DNA of 64,000 nt, taken from contig NZ_JAXCIL010000002.1 of the NCBI RefSeq assembly GCF_034387475.1, forward strand, positions 1,674,001-1,738,000, read 5' to 3'. The notes beneath the pieces are model-generated. The model worked only from the letters and a program-made list of their open reading frames with translations. It was not told the origin of the DNA and did no database searches. The translations under genes and the position numbers were made by a program. Source of the DNA: Pseudomonas sp. Teo4. GTDB lineage: Bacteria > Pseudomonadota > Gammaproteobacteria > Pseudomonadales > Pseudomonadaceae. This document shows positions 1 to 9,460 of the stretch, one piece after another (position 1 is the first letter of the stretch; each line of letters opens with the position of its first letter).

Positions 1-16
1 CATCAGGAGAACAACC

Positions 17-1165
17 ATGGGCTTTTCCCAAGCGCTGAGTGGCCTGTCGGCCGCTTCCACCGACCTGAACGTCGTCAGCAACAACATCTCCAACTCGCAG
101 ACCGTGGGTTTCAAGAGCTCCACCGTGCAGTTCGCCGATGTCTACTCGGGGGCCGACGTGGGCTTGGGCACCACAGTGTCGGGGGTAGTGCAGAACTTCG
201 AGTCCGGTAGCCTCACCACCACCGACAACAGCCTGGACCTGGCCATCAACGGCGACGGTTTCTTCACCTTCACCGATGGCACGCAGACGGTGTACTCGCG
301 CAACGGCCAGCTGACCCTGACCTCCGACGGCTACCTGGTGAACGCGGCGGGCAACCAGCTGCTGGGCGTCAACGGCGTCATCCAGATTCCCACCTCTGGC
401 ATGCAGGCCAGCGCCAGCACCGAGCTGGACGCAGAGCTGAACCTCGATTCCAGCGAGGACATCATCACCGACACCTTCGACGCCACCGACTCGTCGACCT
501 ACTCCTATTCGACCACCGCCACGGTCTACGACTCGCTGGGCAACAGCCATACCTCGACGCTGTACTTCAGCAAGACTGCCGAGAACACCTGGGAAGTGCA
601 CTCCGCCATTGACGGCAACCTGCTGAGCGAGACTCAGACCGTCACCTTCAGCTCCAGCGGCCTGATCACCAGTGGCGAGACCGGCACCTACACCTACGAC
701 CCGGCCAACGGTGCCGCCGAGATGTCCATCGAACTGGACCTGACCGGCACCACGCAGTTCGGCAATGACTCGGAAGTGTCGAGCATTTCCCAGAACGGCT
801 ACACCTCCGGCAGCCTGGTCAGCTTCACCATCGATGACACCGGCACCGTCATCGCCACCTATTCCAATGACCAGACCCAGGAAATCGACCAGATCCAGCT
901 GGCGACGTTCTCCAACGAAAACGGCCTGCAGTCCAACGGTGACAACACCTGGCTCGCCACTACCGCCTCCGGCCAGGCGTTGCTTGGCGTTGCCGGCAGC
1001 GGCTCGCTGGGTTCGATTCTCAGCGGCACCACCGAAGACTCGAACGTCGACCTCACCGCCGAGCTGGTGAACCTGATCATCGCCCAGCGTAACTTCCAGG
1101 CCAACGCCAAGTCGGTGACAGCCCAAAGTGAAGTGCTGCAGCAAGCCGTGAACATCGGAAGCTGA
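17..1165 (+). CDS. flgE: Flagellar hook protein FlgE
   Basis: Polymerises into the hook that joins rod to filament. It is 382 residues, in the usual range for short FlgE proteins. The N-terminal rod/hook motif (SGLSAASTDLNVVSNNISN, residues 8-26) and the C-terminal heptad region ending in EVLQQAVNI are the conserved D0 segments of axial proteins; the Thr/Ser-rich middle is the exposed D1/D2 part. The start is supported by AGGAG at 4-8. It is the first of six closely spaced genes flgE-J; flgB-D would lie to the left of the window. The gene belongs to the FlhDC/FliA-type system described below, not to the FleQ-type polar system. Confidence 0.96.
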   Translation: MGFSQALSGLSAASTDLNVVSNNISNSQTVGFKSSTVQFADVYSGADVGLGTTVSGVVQNFESGSLTTTDNSLDLAINGDGFFTFTDGTQTVYSRNGQLTLTSDGYLVNAAGNQLLGVNGVIQIPTSGMQASASTELDAELNLDSSEDIITDTFDATDSSTYSYSTTATVYDSLGNSHTSTLYFSKTAENTWEVHSAIDGNLLSETQTVTFSSSGLITSGETGTYTYDPANGAAEMSIELDLTGTTQFGNDSEVSSISQNGYTSGSLVSFTIDDTGTVIATYSNDQTQEIDQIQLATFSNENGLQSNGDNTWLATTASGQALLGVAGSGSLGSILSGTTEDSNVDLTAELVNLIIAQRNFQANAKSVTAQSEVLQQAVNIGS

Positions 1166-1169
1166 CGTC

Positions 1170-1925
1170 ATGGACCGGATGCTCTTCACCGCCATGAGCG
1201 GGGCGAACCAGGCACTCGAACAGCAAGCCGTGGTGGCCAACAACCTGGCCAACATCGTGACCCCTGGCTTTCGCGCGCAACTGGTGGAAATGCAGTCCTC
1301 GCCGGTGGCGGGGGAGGGCCTGCCAACGCGGGTCTCAGTCAGCGCCCATGGTGTGGGCGTGGACTGGACCGAAGGGCCGGTCACCCATACCGACCGCAAC
1401 CTGGACGTGGCCTTGGGCGAAGACACCCTGCTCGCGGTGCAGGCTGCCGATGGCGAGGAAGCCTATACCCGTCGCGGCGACCTGCAGGTTGATGGCGAGG
1501 GTGCCATCACGGTTGCCGGCTTGCCGGTGATCGGTGATGGCGGCCCTATCAGCGTGCCGCAAGGCAGTGAAATCAGTATTGGCAGCGACGGCACGCTCAG
1601 CGTGCGCGAGTTGGGCATGGAGCCGCGTGGCCTCAGCCCGGTCGGGCGCTTGAAGCTGGTGTCGGCCCCGCCGGGCACTGTGGAAGTCGGGCTCGACGGG
1701 CTGTTCCGTCAGCCCGCGGATGCCAACGGCACCCGACAGCCGCTGGAGTCCGATGACAGCCTGCGCCTGACCCCCGGCGCCCTGGAGGGCAGCAACGTCA
1801 GCCCCACCGGCGCCATGGTCGCGATGATCGACAACGCCCGCCGCTACGAAATGCAGATTAAGGCCATCAGTGCCGCCGACGAAAACGCCAAGTCCGCCAA
1901 TGCGCTGCTCGCCCTGCAGGGCTGA
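1170..1925 (+). CDS. flgF: Flagellar basal-body rod protein FlgF
   Basis: Proximal rod component. The 251-residue protein opens with a flagellar rod N-terminal motif (AVVANNLANIVTPGFRAQ, about residues 21-38) and ends with a rod C-terminal segment (RRYEMQIKAISAADENAKS). It starts 4 bases after flgE stops, so translation is probably coupled. It is shorter in the middle than FlgG, as usual for FlgF, and precedes flgG directly, which fixes the FlgF assignment. Confidence 0.95.
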   Translation: MDRMLFTAMSGANQALEQQAVVANNLANIVTPGFRAQLVEMQSSPVAGEGLPTRVSVSAHGVGVDWTEGPVTHTDRNLDVALGEDTLLAVQAADGEEAYTRRGDLQVDGEGAITVAGLPVIGDGGPISVPQGSEISIGSDGTLSVRELGMEPRGLSPVGRLKLVSAPPGTVEVGLDGLFRQPADANGTRQPLESDDSLRLTPGALEGSNVSPTGAMVAMIDNARRYEMQIKAISAADENAKSANALLALQG

Positions 1926-1955
1926 GCCAGCGTTGAATGAAGAGAGAAACGATCG

Positions 1956-2738
1956 ATGATCAGATCACTGTGGACGGCCAAGACCGGCCTTGAAGCCCAG
2001 CAAGGGCAGCTCGACGTCATTGCCAACAACCTGGCCAACGTCAGCACCAACGGCTTCAAGCGCTCGCGGGCGGTGTTCGAAGACCTCGTCTATCAGAATG
2101 TGCGTCAGCCGGGCGCCCAGAGCAGCACCGACACCCGCTTGCCATCGGGGCTGCAGGTCGGCACCGGGGTGCGCCAGGTGGCCACCGAACGCCTGCACAC
2201 CCAGGGCAACCTGGAGGAGACCAGCAGCTCCAAGGACCTGGCCATCAACGGCTTGGGTTTCTTTGAAGTGGATATGCCTGACGGTACCACCGCCTACACC
2301 CGCGATGGCAGCTTCCAGCTCGACGCCAACGGCGAAATGGTCAGCTCCAACGGCTACAAGCTGACAGCAGGAATCACCATTCCGGCCAATGCCACCTCCA
2401 TCAGCATCAGCTCCGATGGCATCGTCTCGGTGACCACGCCAAGCAGCAGCGCCTCGACCCAGGTGGGCCAGCTGAACCTGGCGCTGTTCGTCAACAACGC
2501 GGGGCTGCAGAGCATCGGCCAGAACCTCTACCTGGAAACCGACGCCTCGGGCACGGCTACCGAGACCACGCCTGGTCTTAACGGTGGTGGCACCCTCAGC
2601 CAGGGCTATGTCGAGACCTCCAACGTCAACGTGGTGGAAGAGATGGTCGGCATGATCCAGACCCAGCGTGCCTACGAGATCAACAGCAAATCCGTCGAGA
2701 CCTCCGACGAAATGCTTCAACGCCTGACACAGCTCTGA
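1956..2738 (+). CDS. flgG: Flagellar distal rod protein FlgG
   Basis: Builds the distal rod that crosses the peptidoglycan. It has 260 residues, the standard FlgG length. Visible motifs are [20 protein letters not shown] near residue 25 and the C-terminal [26 protein letters not shown] ribosome site precedes the ATG. The stop codon shares its last A with the start codon of flgH (TGATG), a translational coupling typical of this operon. Confidence 0.97.
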   Translation: MIRSLWTAKTGLEAQQGQLDVIANNLANVSTNGFKRSRAVFEDLVYQNVRQPGAQSSTDTRLPSGLQVGTGVRQVATERLHTQGNLEETSSSKDLAINGLGFFEVDMPDGTTAYTRDGSFQLDANGEMVSSNGYKLTAGITIPANATSISISSDGIVSVTTPSSSASTQVGQLNLALFVNNAGLQSIGQNLYLETDASGTATETTPGLNGGGTLSQGYVETSNVNVVEEMVGMIQTQRAYEINSKSVETSDEMLQRLTQL

Positions 2739-3442
2739 TGGCCATGTTCCAACCCCGTAGATTCCCATCCCCCGTCCGCTCCAGCGCCGCGCTCGCCATG
2801 CTGCTGGCTGCCGCGCTGTCGGCGGCGGGCTGTGGACAACTGGTGCGTCAGCCGGTGGTGCCCGACGAGTCCATGGAAGTGCCGATGGCCCCCGAGCGCC
2901 TGGCCAATGGTTCGATCTACCAGGGGCGGCGCGGCTCGCAGCCGCTGTTCGAGGACCGTCGCCCACGCATGGTCGGTGACACGCTCACCGTCGAGCTCAA
3001 CGAACAGGTCAGTGCCAGCAAGACGTCGTCATCCAATGCCGACCGTAGCGGCAGCATGGGCCTGGCGTTCTCCACCACTTCCGACCGCGAGTCCAAGGTC
3101 GGCAACTACGGCCTGAACGCCTCGACTGACCATGAATTCAGCGGCAGCGGTGGTTCCCGGGCCAACAACTCCTTCACCGGCACCATCTCGGTGACGGTCA
3201 TGGAAGTGCTGTCCAACGGCAACCTGCGGGTACGCGGCGACAAGCAGATCGCCATCAACCAGGGCACCGAATTCATCCGCTTCTCTGGCGTGGTCAACCC
3301 GCGCACCATCACGGGCGAGAACACCGTGCTGTCCACCCAGGTTTCCCGGGCGCGCATCGAATACGTGGGTGAGGGCTACATCAACGAAGCGCAACGCATG
3401 GGCTGGCTCCACCGCGTGCTTCTCAACCTGTCACCTTTCTAG
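2738..3442 (+). CDS. flgH: Flagellar L-ring lipoprotein FlgH
   Basis: Outer-membrane lipoprotein that forms the L-ring bushing. The 234-residue product has a long signal peptide with a lipobox LSAAGC at about residues 27-32, so the mature protein starts at a lipidated Cys. The rest shows FlgH features such as [15 protein letters not shown], and it ends in [12 protein letters not shown]. It overlaps flgG by one base and is followed after 10 bases by flgI. It acts with FlgI as the LP-ring. Confidence 0.96.
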   Translation: MAMFQPRRFPSPVRSSAALAMLLAAALSAAGCGQLVRQPVVPDESMEVPMAPERLANGSIYQGRRGSQPLFEDRRPRMVGDTLTVELNEQVSASKTSSSNADRSGSMGLAFSTTSDRESKVGNYGLNASTDHEFSGSGGSRANNSFTGTISVTVMEVLSNGNLRVRGDKQIAINQGTEFIRFSGVVNPRTITGENTVLSTQVSRARIEYVGEGYINEAQRMGWLHRVLLNLSPF

Positions 3443-3452
3443 CGAGTGAACC

Positions 3453-4607
3453 ATGGCTGAGTCCCTGTCCACGTCCGGGTGGAGCGATCGGCTGCACCGT
3501 GCCGCCCGCCACCTTCACATTCTGTTGGGCGTTGTCGCGCTGGCGCTGGCCAGCACCTCCCAAGCCGAGCAGGTGCGCGACATCGCCGACTTTGCCGGGA
3601 TACGCACCAACAACCTGGTGGGTTACGGCCTGGTGGTCGGGCTCGATGGCACCGGTGACCAGACCACCCAGAGCCCCTTCACCGAGCAGGGCCTGACCAA
3701 CATGCTGTCGCAGCTTGGCGTCACCCTGCCGGCTGACGCCAACATGCAGATGCGCAACATCGCGGCGGTGATCGTCACCGCCAACCTGCCACCGTTGACC
3801 CGTCCCGGCCAGCAGATCGATGTGGTGGTGTCGTCCATCGGCAACGCCCGCAGCCTCAGAGGTGGAACCCTGCTGATGACCCCGCTCAAAGGCGCCGATG
3901 GCGAGGTCTATGCGATGGCCCAGGGCAACTTGCTGGTGGGCGGTGCTGGCGCTGCAGCCAACGGCAGCAGCGTGCAAATCAACCAGCTGGCCGGTGGCCG
4001 CATCAGCCGAGGTGCCGTGGTGGAGCACAGCGTGCCGCTCGACCTGGGTGCCGAGCATGGCGTCCTCGAACTGCAGCTGCGCGAGCCGGACCCGGCCACT
4101 GCGCAGCGGGTGGTGTACGCCATCAACAGCGAAATGCGCAACACGGTCGCCTCGGCCGTGGACGGTGGCCTGGTGCAGATCCAGGGGCCGCTGTCGGCCA
4201 ACGAGCGGGTGAACTTCATGGCCCGTATCGACAGTATCGAGGTCATGCCGATGCAGGCGCGGCCCAAGGTCATTCTTGATTCGCGCACCGGCTCCGTGGT
4301 GCTCAATGGCTCGGTGAAGCTGTTCCGTGCCGCCGTGGCCCATGGTGACCTGTCGGTGACCATTGGCACTACCAACAGCATCAGCCAGCCTGGCGCCCTC
4401 AGCGGTGGGCAGACCGCCGCCACCGCCAACAGCAATATCTCCATCGAGACCCAGGCCCGCGCCTTGCACGTGGTGGAAGGCAGCGCCGACCTGATGGACG
4501 TGGTCAAGGGCCTGAACGCTCTGGGGGCGACCCCGCAGGACTTGATGGTGATCCTGCAGGCACTCAAGGCGGCCGGCTCCCTGCGAGCGGAACTGGAGAT
4601 CATCTGA
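3453..4607 (+). CDS. flgI: Flagellar P-ring protein FlgI
   Basis: Periplasmic P-ring subunit. The 384-residue protein has a cleavable Sec signal (hydrophobic stretch about residues 25-37, likely cut after SQA), then the family hallmark VRDIADFAGIRTNNLVGYGL and VGLDGTGD. Length is close to the typical 365-385. It ends with an ATG overlapping flgJ (the two genes share base 4607). The N-terminal 20 residues before the hydrophobic core are a little long, but no better downstream start exists. Confidence 0.96.
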   Translation: MAESLSTSGWSDRLHRAARHLHILLGVVALALASTSQAEQVRDIADFAGIRTNNLVGYGLVVGLDGTGDQTTQSPFTEQGLTNMLSQLGVTLPADANMQMRNIAAVIVTANLPPLTRPGQQIDVVVSSIGNARSLRGGTLLMTPLKGADGEVYAMAQGNLLVGGAGAAANGSSVQINQLAGGRISRGAVVEHSVPLDLGAEHGVLELQLREPDPATAQRVVYAINSEMRNTVASAVDGGLVQIQGPLSANERVNFMARIDSIEVMPMQARPKVILDSRTGSVVLNGSVKLFRAAVAHGDLSVTIGTTNSISQPGALSGGQTAATANSNISIETQARALHVVEGSADLMDVVKGLNALGATPQDLMVILQALKAAGSLRAELEII

Positions 4608-5542
4608 TGAGCATGGCTGAAGGGGCCGCCGGGCTCGCGCTGGATGTTCAAGGCCTGCAGCGCTTGCGCAGCCAGGCCGGTCGCGGTGGTGAAGCCGGCC
4701 TGAAGGAGGCGGCCCGGCAATTCGAGGCCCTGTTTCTGCAGAACATGCTGAAAAGCATGCGCGCCGCGATTCCCAAGTCGGAACGGTCCAGCAACTCGCA
4801 GACCGAGCTGTACACCGAAATGCTGGACCAGCAATGGGCGCAAACCCTGGCCGGGCGCGGCATGGGCCTGGCCGAACAGTTGACCCGCAGCTTGTCTGGC
4901 CGGGCGCTTGCGCCCAGTGAAGCCCAGGCGCCCATGAACGCCCTGGTGCCTGCTTCAGGCGAATCACCCTTCGTTGGCCTGACACGCCACAGTGCCGCCT
5001 ACGAGTCGTGGAAACGCCATGCCGTCAGCGCCGACGACATCGACCGTACCGACCACGTCGAGGCATTCGTCGCGCGTCTGGCCGGCCCCGCCCGCAGTGC
5101 CGAGCGCAGCAGTGGGGTGCCGGCCGAGCTGATTCTCGCCCAGGCCGCCCTGGAAACCGACTGGGGGCGCCGGCGCATCACCACCGCCGATGGCGCGGAC
5201 AGCCACAACCTGTTCGGCATCAAGGCGGGCGGGCGCTGGCAGGGCGAGACCGCCCGGGTGATGACCACCGAGTACGTTGCCGGTGAAGCGCAGCGCCAAG
5301 AGGAAAACTTCCGCGTGTACCCGGATGCGCAGGCGGCCTTCGACGACTATGCCCGGTTGATTCGCAGCCGCCCCGGTTACGCGGCGGCCCGCCATGCCGC
5401 CGACAGTACTCAGGCCGCCATCGCCTTGCAGGAAGGCGGTTATGCCACCGACCCGCACTATGCGCAGAAGCTGGTCGCGGTCATGGCCACCATTGGCCCG
5501 CTGCCAGCCGCTGGTGCGGTGGTACTGGCTGACGAGCAATAG
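4607..5542 (+). CDS. flgJ: Flagellar rod-cap / peptidoglycan hydrolase FlgJ
   Basis: Bifunctional rod assembly factor of 311 residues. The N-terminal rod-binding domain (about residues 25-115, with QFEALFLQNMLKSMR) caps rod growth. The C-terminal GH73 N-acetylglucosaminidase domain (about 150-295) opens the murein; the likely catalytic glutamate is in AALETDWG, followed by HNLFGIKAGG. It is the last gene before a terminator-like hairpin (5547-5582) and a separate flgKL promoter. The two-domain form is the gamma/beta-proteobacterial type. Confidence 0.96.
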   Translation: MSMAEGAAGLALDVQGLQRLRSQAGRGGEAGLKEAARQFEALFLQNMLKSMRAAIPKSERSSNSQTELYTEMLDQQWAQTLAGRGMGLAEQLTRSLSGRALAPSEAQAPMNALVPASGESPFVGLTRHSAAYESWKRHAVSADDIDRTDHVEAFVARLAGPARSAERSSGVPAELILAQAALETDWGRRRITTADGADSHNLFGIKAGGRWQGETARVMTTEYVAGEAQRQEENFRVYPDAQAAFDDYARLIRSRPGYAAARHAADSTQAAIALQEGGYATDPHYAQKLVAVMATIGPLPAAGAVVLADEQ

Positions 5543-5546
5543 CGGT

Positions 5547-5582
5547 ATTGGGGCGACGTGACTCGGCGTCGCCAATGTTTTT
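5547..5582 (+). terminator. Rho-independent terminator after flgJ
   Basis: A GC-rich stem starts just behind the flgJ stop: the left arm holds GGCGACG, the right arm CGTCGCC, both flanked by ATTG/CAAT, followed by GTTTTT. It separates the flgE-J operon from flgKL, which has its own promoter 25 bases further on. Confidence 0.75.
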
Positions 5583-5606
5583 GTGCAAACAATTCGTGCC
5601 CTGGGG

Positions 5607-5634
5607 TCAAGATGCCTGCGCGTGGGGCCGATGT
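5607..5634 (+). promoter_or_regulatory. Sigma-28 (FliA) promoter of flgKL
   Basis: TCAAG (5607-5611), a spacer of exactly 15 bases, then GCCGATGT (5627-5634). The known FliA consensus is TAAAG-N15-GCCGATAA. The same -10 and spacer recur before fliD and fliC in this window, which makes chance unlikely. The element lies 30 bases upstream of the flgK start, as expected for a class III transcript. Confidence 0.85.
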
Positions 5635-5663
5635 TGCGCAGCATGTAGCCCAGGAGCTTTTCG

Positions 5664-7274
5664 ATGAGCATCATCTCCATTGGCGTCAGCGGCCTCACGG
5701 CGGCGCAGATCGCCCTCACCACCAGCAGCAATAACACCACCAACGCCTACACCGATGGCTACACCCGGCAGGTCGCCACCTTCAGCGAAGCCACCTCGGG
5801 TAGCGGCGTGCAGGTGTCCAGCGTCGCCCGCCAGTACAACCAGTTCGTCACCACCCAGCTCAATGGCTCGATCAGTGCCGAAAGCGCGCTGTCCACCTAC
5901 CAGACCGAAGTCGACCAGATCGACAGCTTGCTGGCCGACAGCGACGCCAGCCTGGATACGCTGCTGCAGAGCTTTTTCTCGGCCATCCAGACGCTGACTT
6001 CCGATGCCAGCGATACTGCGGCGCGGGAGGAAGTGGTTGGCAGCGCAGAAACTCTCGCAAGCCAGTTCAACCAGCTGGGCAGTTACCTGTCCGAGATGGC
6101 CGACGATGTGAACAACCAGATCGACGACCAGGTCACCCAGATCAACGACCTGAGCGCCCAGATCGCCACGCTGAACGGGCAGATCAGCCTGTCCGAGTCG
6201 CTGGGCGGCGCCTCCAACGACCTGCTGGACCAGCGCGACCTGCTGGTGAGCCAGCTCAGCGAGTTGGTAGCGGTGGACGTCACCGTTCAGGACAACGGCA
6301 GCTACACCGTGTCGCTCAGCAATGGCATGGCCCTGGTGTCCGGTGGCGACAGCTTCGAACTGTCCACTGAACCCTCCGCCAGCGACCCGAGCGAGTTGTC
6401 GATCAGCTACGTCGACGCTGCCGGCAACAGCGTGACGCTGGACGACGAAACACTCGACAGTGGCTCGCTCGGCGGCCTGATCGAGTTTCGCGACACCACC
6501 CTGGCCGAAACGCAGAACCAGCTGGGCCTGATGGCCGTGTCGCTGACTCAGGCGCTCAATACCCTCCAGGCCCAGGGCATCGACCTCAATGGCGACACTG
6601 GCAGCGACTTCTTCTCGGTGGCCGACCCGGTGGTCTACGGCAATACCGGCAACACCGGCGACGCGACCATCAGCGCCACCTTCAGCGATGATGTCAGCGA
6701 GCTCAGTGCCAGCGACTACACCGTGAGCTACTCGGACACCGATGGCTACACCGTCACCCGCAACGACACCGGCGCCAGCGTCACCGCGAGCTACGAGAGC
6801 AGCAGCGCCACCCTCAGTTTTGCCGGCATGGAATTGACCATCAGCGGCAGCGCCGACGACGGTGACAGCTTCCTGGTCCAGCCCACGCGCAATGCCGCCA
6901 GCAGCTTCACCACCCTGATCAGCGACGGTGAGCAGATCGCCGCCGGCACCACCAGCGGCAGCAGCGACAACAGCAACGCCTTGGCCATGCTCGAGCTACA
7001 GACCAGCGACATCGTCGGCGGCGGTTCGACCCTGAGCGAGTCGTATGCCGCGCTGGTGAGTGACGTGGGCAGCACCGCGACCCGGGTTGCCGCGCAACTG
7101 GAAACCCAGTCCGCCCTGACCGAGCAACTGACCACCCTGCAACAGTCGGAGTCGGGGGTGAACCTCGACGAGGAAGCGGCCAACCTCATCGTCTACCAGC
7201 AGTACTACCAGGCCTGCGCGAAGATCGTCGAAGTGGGCACCACAGTCCTCGACACCATTCTCGACATCAGCTGA
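5664..7274 (+). CDS. flgK: Hook-filament junction protein FlgK (HAP1)
   Basis: First hook-associated protein, joining hook and filament; 536 residues, close to enteric FlgK. The N-terminus MSIISIGVSGLTAAQIAL and the C-terminal ANLIVYQQYYQACAKIVEV are the D0 helices of axial proteins. The Ser/Thr/Asp-rich middle (about residues 200-430) is variable. AGGAG lies upstream of the ATG. Together with flgL it forms a two-gene operon behind its own FliA-type promoter, i.e. a late gene. Confidence 0.95.
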   Translation: MSIISIGVSGLTAAQIALTTSSNNTTNAYTDGYTRQVATFSEATSGSGVQVSSVARQYNQFVTTQLNGSISAESALSTYQTEVDQIDSLLADSDASLDTLLQSFFSAIQTLTSDASDTAAREEVVGSAETLASQFNQLGSYLSEMADDVNNQIDDQVTQINDLSAQIATLNGQISLSESLGGASNDLLDQRDLLVSQLSELVAVDVTVQDNGSYTVSLSNGMALVSGGDSFELSTEPSASDPSELSISYVDAAGNSVTLDDETLDSGSLGGLIEFRDTTLAETQNQLGLMAVSLTQALNTLQAQGIDLNGDTGSDFFSVADPVVYGNTGNTGDATISATFSDDVSELSASDYTVSYSDTDGYTVTRNDTGASVTASYESSSATLSFAGMELTISGSADDGDSFLVQPTRNAASSFTTLISDGEQIAAGTTSGSSDNSNALAMLELQTSDIVGGGSTLSESYAALVSDVGSTATRVAAQLETQSALTEQLTTLQQSESGVNLDEEAANLIVYQQYYQACAKIVEVGTTVLDTILDIS

Positions 7275-7297
7275 TTCCAGCCCAAGGAGCGACCGCC

Positions 7298-8494
7298 ATG
7301 CGCTTGAGCAGTGCGACCATCTACAACCAGAACCTCAACTCCATGCTCGCCCAGCAAAGCGACTATCAGGATGCCGCGCTGGAGGTGTCCAGCGGCACCC
7401 GGGTGAGCAAGCCGTCCGATGACTCGCTGGCTGCCGCGCAGGCCGTGACGGTGCGTCAGTCCATCGCCGCCAACGAGCAGTACGCCGATTCGCGCGCCAG
7501 CATCACCACAGCGTTGTCCCAGGAAGAAAGCACCCTGGACAGCATCAACGATGCCATCACCAGCGCCATGAGCCTGGTGGTGCAGGCCGGCAACGGCACC
7601 CTGAGCGATGCCGACCGCGAGTCTCTGGCCACTTCCCTGCAAGGTCTCTACGACACCCTGGTGACGTTGGCCAACAGCACCGACAGCAATGGCAATTACC
7701 TGTTCTCCGGCTACCAGAGCCAGACACCGGCCTTTGCCGAGAATGCCGATGGCGAGCTGGTTTACCAGGGTGATGACAATGTGGTGACGCAGCAGGTAAG
7801 CGCCACCCAGACCATGGCCAGTGGCGACAACGGCGCCAGCATCTTCCTCTCGGTCAGCAGCACGGCGGGTTTCATTGCCGAGGCCGGCGACAACAGCGGC
7901 ACCCTGACTTTCGACGGCCCGGACATCGCCGACACCAGCGCCAGCAACTACGGCAGCGGCTTCACCCTGACCTTCAGCGTCGCCGACGACGGCACCACCC
8001 AGTACAGCATCGACGGCCAGGACCCGGTCGCCTACACCGACGGTGAAACGCTGGAAATCAACGGACTAAGCCTGACCCTGAGCGGTACGCCCGCCGACGG
8101 CGACAGTCTGACGGTCAGCGCCGCCGCCGATGCCGACCCTGACCTGTTCGCCACCCTGCAGAACCTGATCACGGCCTTGCAGACGCCCGTGGAGGATGAC
8201 GCTGATCAGGCCGCGCTGAGCAATACCCTGTCCACTGCCAGCCGTGAACTGAGCAATGCCCAGGACAATGTGCTCACCGTAATTACCTCGGTCGGCGCGC
8301 GCCTGAGCCAGGTGGAAGTGCTGGACACCATTGGTGATGATCTGGCGCTTAGCTACACCGAGCGGCTGTCCGGGCTGGTGGACGCCGACTACACCGAGTC
8401 CATTTCGCGCTACGTGACCTTGCAGGTGTCGATGCAGGCTGCCCAGCAGACCTTTGCCAGTGTTCAGCAGTTGTCACTGTTCGAGTACATCTGA
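7298..8494 (+). CDS. flgL: Hook-filament junction protein FlgL (HAP3)
   Basis: Second junction protein, flagellin-like. It has 398 residues, longer than the about 317 of E. coli because of extra middle-domain sequence. The N-terminus (MRLSSATIYNQNLNSML) and the C-terminal segment ending in QLSLFEYI carry the flagellin-type helices. It lies 23 bases behind flgK with AAGGAG before the ATG. It is followed by a REPIN and convergent fliR, so the operon ends here. Confidence 0.94.
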   Translation: MRLSSATIYNQNLNSMLAQQSDYQDAALEVSSGTRVSKPSDDSLAAAQAVTVRQSIAANEQYADSRASITTALSQEESTLDSINDAITSAMSLVVQAGNGTLSDADRESLATSLQGLYDTLVTLANSTDSNGNYLFSGYQSQTPAFAENADGELVYQGDDNVVTQQVSATQTMASGDNGASIFLSVSSTAGFIAEAGDNSGTLTFDGPDIADTSASNYGSGFTLTFSVADDGTTQYSIDGQDPVAYTDGETLEINGLSLTLSGTPADGDSLTVSAAADADPDLFATLQNLITALQTPVEDDADQAALSNTLSTASRELSNAQDNVLTVITSVGARLSQVEVLDTIGDDLALSYTERLSGLVDADYTESISRYVTLQVSMQAAQQTFASVQQLSLFEYI

Positions 8495-8509
8495 AGACAG
8501 GGCCGCTAC

Positions 8510-8649
8510 GCGCCCCATCGCAGGCTGGCGCCAGCTCCCACAGGGTGGACTGCCCCCAAGAAGTTGGACACAAATCCAACCCTTGGGGGGCAGTCCAGGG
8601 ACTGTGTTGGTATTTTGTGGGAGCTGGCGCCAGCCTGCGATTGGGGCGC
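8510..8649. repeat. REPIN between flgL and fliR, carrying an inserted palindrome
   Basis: Two inverted copies of a REP (CAGGCTGGCGCCAGCTCCCA at 8521-8540 and its complement at 8618-8637) with shared shoulders (GCGCCCCATCG / CGATTGGGGCGC). The space between the arms is interrupted by a 52-base palindrome described separately. The REP lies between the convergent flgL and fliR genes, the usual place for such repeats. Confidence 0.85.
8546..8597. mobile_element. 52-bp IS3-end-like palindrome (MITE candidate)
   Basis: Near-perfect hairpin with arms TGGACTGCCCCCAAG (8546-8560) and TTGGGGGGCAGTCCA (8583-8597) and an inner stem GTTGGA/TCCAAC. The arm pattern TGnaCTGCCCCC-AAGTTGGAC resembles terminal repeats of IS3-family elements as I remember them. 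A GGG triplet flanks both sides (8543-8545 and 8598-8600), compatible with a 3-base target duplication. There is no transposase inside, so it would be a solo end pair or minimal MITE. Confidence 0.55.
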
Positions 8650-8668
8650 GCAGCGCCCCCCTGCAATT

Positions 8669-9454
8669 TCAAGCCGAAAGCATCTCGATGAACCGCTGCA
8701 TGAAATGCAGTGCCTGATACAAAAGCCCCGCAAGAAACTGCCCCAGGTCCCCCACCAGCACCGTGAGCAGCAGCATGCCGACAAACAAAGTGGCCGGAAA
8801 ACCAACCGAGAACACCGTCAGCTGCGGCGCCACCCGGTTCAAGATGCCCATCGCCAGGTTGATGATCAGCAACGCCCCAACCATCGGCAACGCCAGCAGC
8901 AGGCCGGTGAGAAAAATGCTGCCGCCGTGACGCGCCAGCGCATCCCATGCCTGGGCGTTGAAGCTGAAGTGGCCGATCGGCAGGCGCACGAAGGTGGAGG
9001 CCAGCAGCTCCAGCACCATCAGATGACCGTCCAGGGCAAGGAACATCAGAATCGTCACCAAACTCAGAAAGCGCGACAGCACCTGGCTGTTGGTGCTGGT
9101 GTCGGCGGAAAAGAACGAGGCGAACGCCAGGCCCATCTGCATGCCGCAGATATCCCCGGCCATTTCCACCACCGCCAGGGTGATGCGCATGACCATGCCC
9201 AGCGACATGCCGATCAGCAACTGCTCGACTATCACACCCAGCCCGGCCCATGAGAACAAAGCGATATCAGGCATGGGCGGCAGGTTGGGCACCAGCAGGA
9301 ACGCCAGCAACAAGGCCAGACCGACCTTCACCTGGCTGGAGATGCTCTTGTGCCCCAGGATCGGGTCGCTCATGAAAAAGGCCAGCAACCGGCAGAACGG
9401 CCAGAAAAAGGCGCTGACCCAAAGCTGCAATTGCGTCCAGTCGACTTCGATCAA
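8669..9454 (-). CDS. fliR: Flagellar export gate protein FliR
   Basis: Integral membrane subunit of the type III export gate (FliP5-FliQ4-FliR1). 261 residues with about six hydrophobic segments; MIEVDWTQLQLWVSAFFWPF at the N-terminus and MGLAFASFFSADTSTNSQVL in the middle are typical. The start codon is TTG, six bases behind the fliQ stop and in the same frame; no ATG or GTG fits better. It is the last gene of the minus-strand fliF-R block. Confidence 0.93.
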   Translation of the reverse strand: MIEVDWTQLQLWVSAFFWPFCRLLAFFMSDPILGHKSISSQVKVGLALLLAFLLVPNLPPMPDIALFSWAGLGVIVEQLLIGMSLGMVMRITLAVVEMAGDICGMQMGLAFASFFSADTSTNSQVLSRFLSLVTILMFLALDGHLMVLELLASTFVRLPIGHFSFNAQAWDALARHGGSIFLTGLLLALPMVGALLIINLAMGILNRVAPQLTVFSVGFPATLFVGMLLLTVLVGDLGQFLAGLLYQALHFMQRFIEMLSA

Positions 9455-9460
9455 CGGTGT

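Noticed and set aside
3423..4985. 520-codon frame antisense to flgI and flgJ
   Set aside because: Same codon-bias artefact; flgI and flgJ are well supported on the plus strand.
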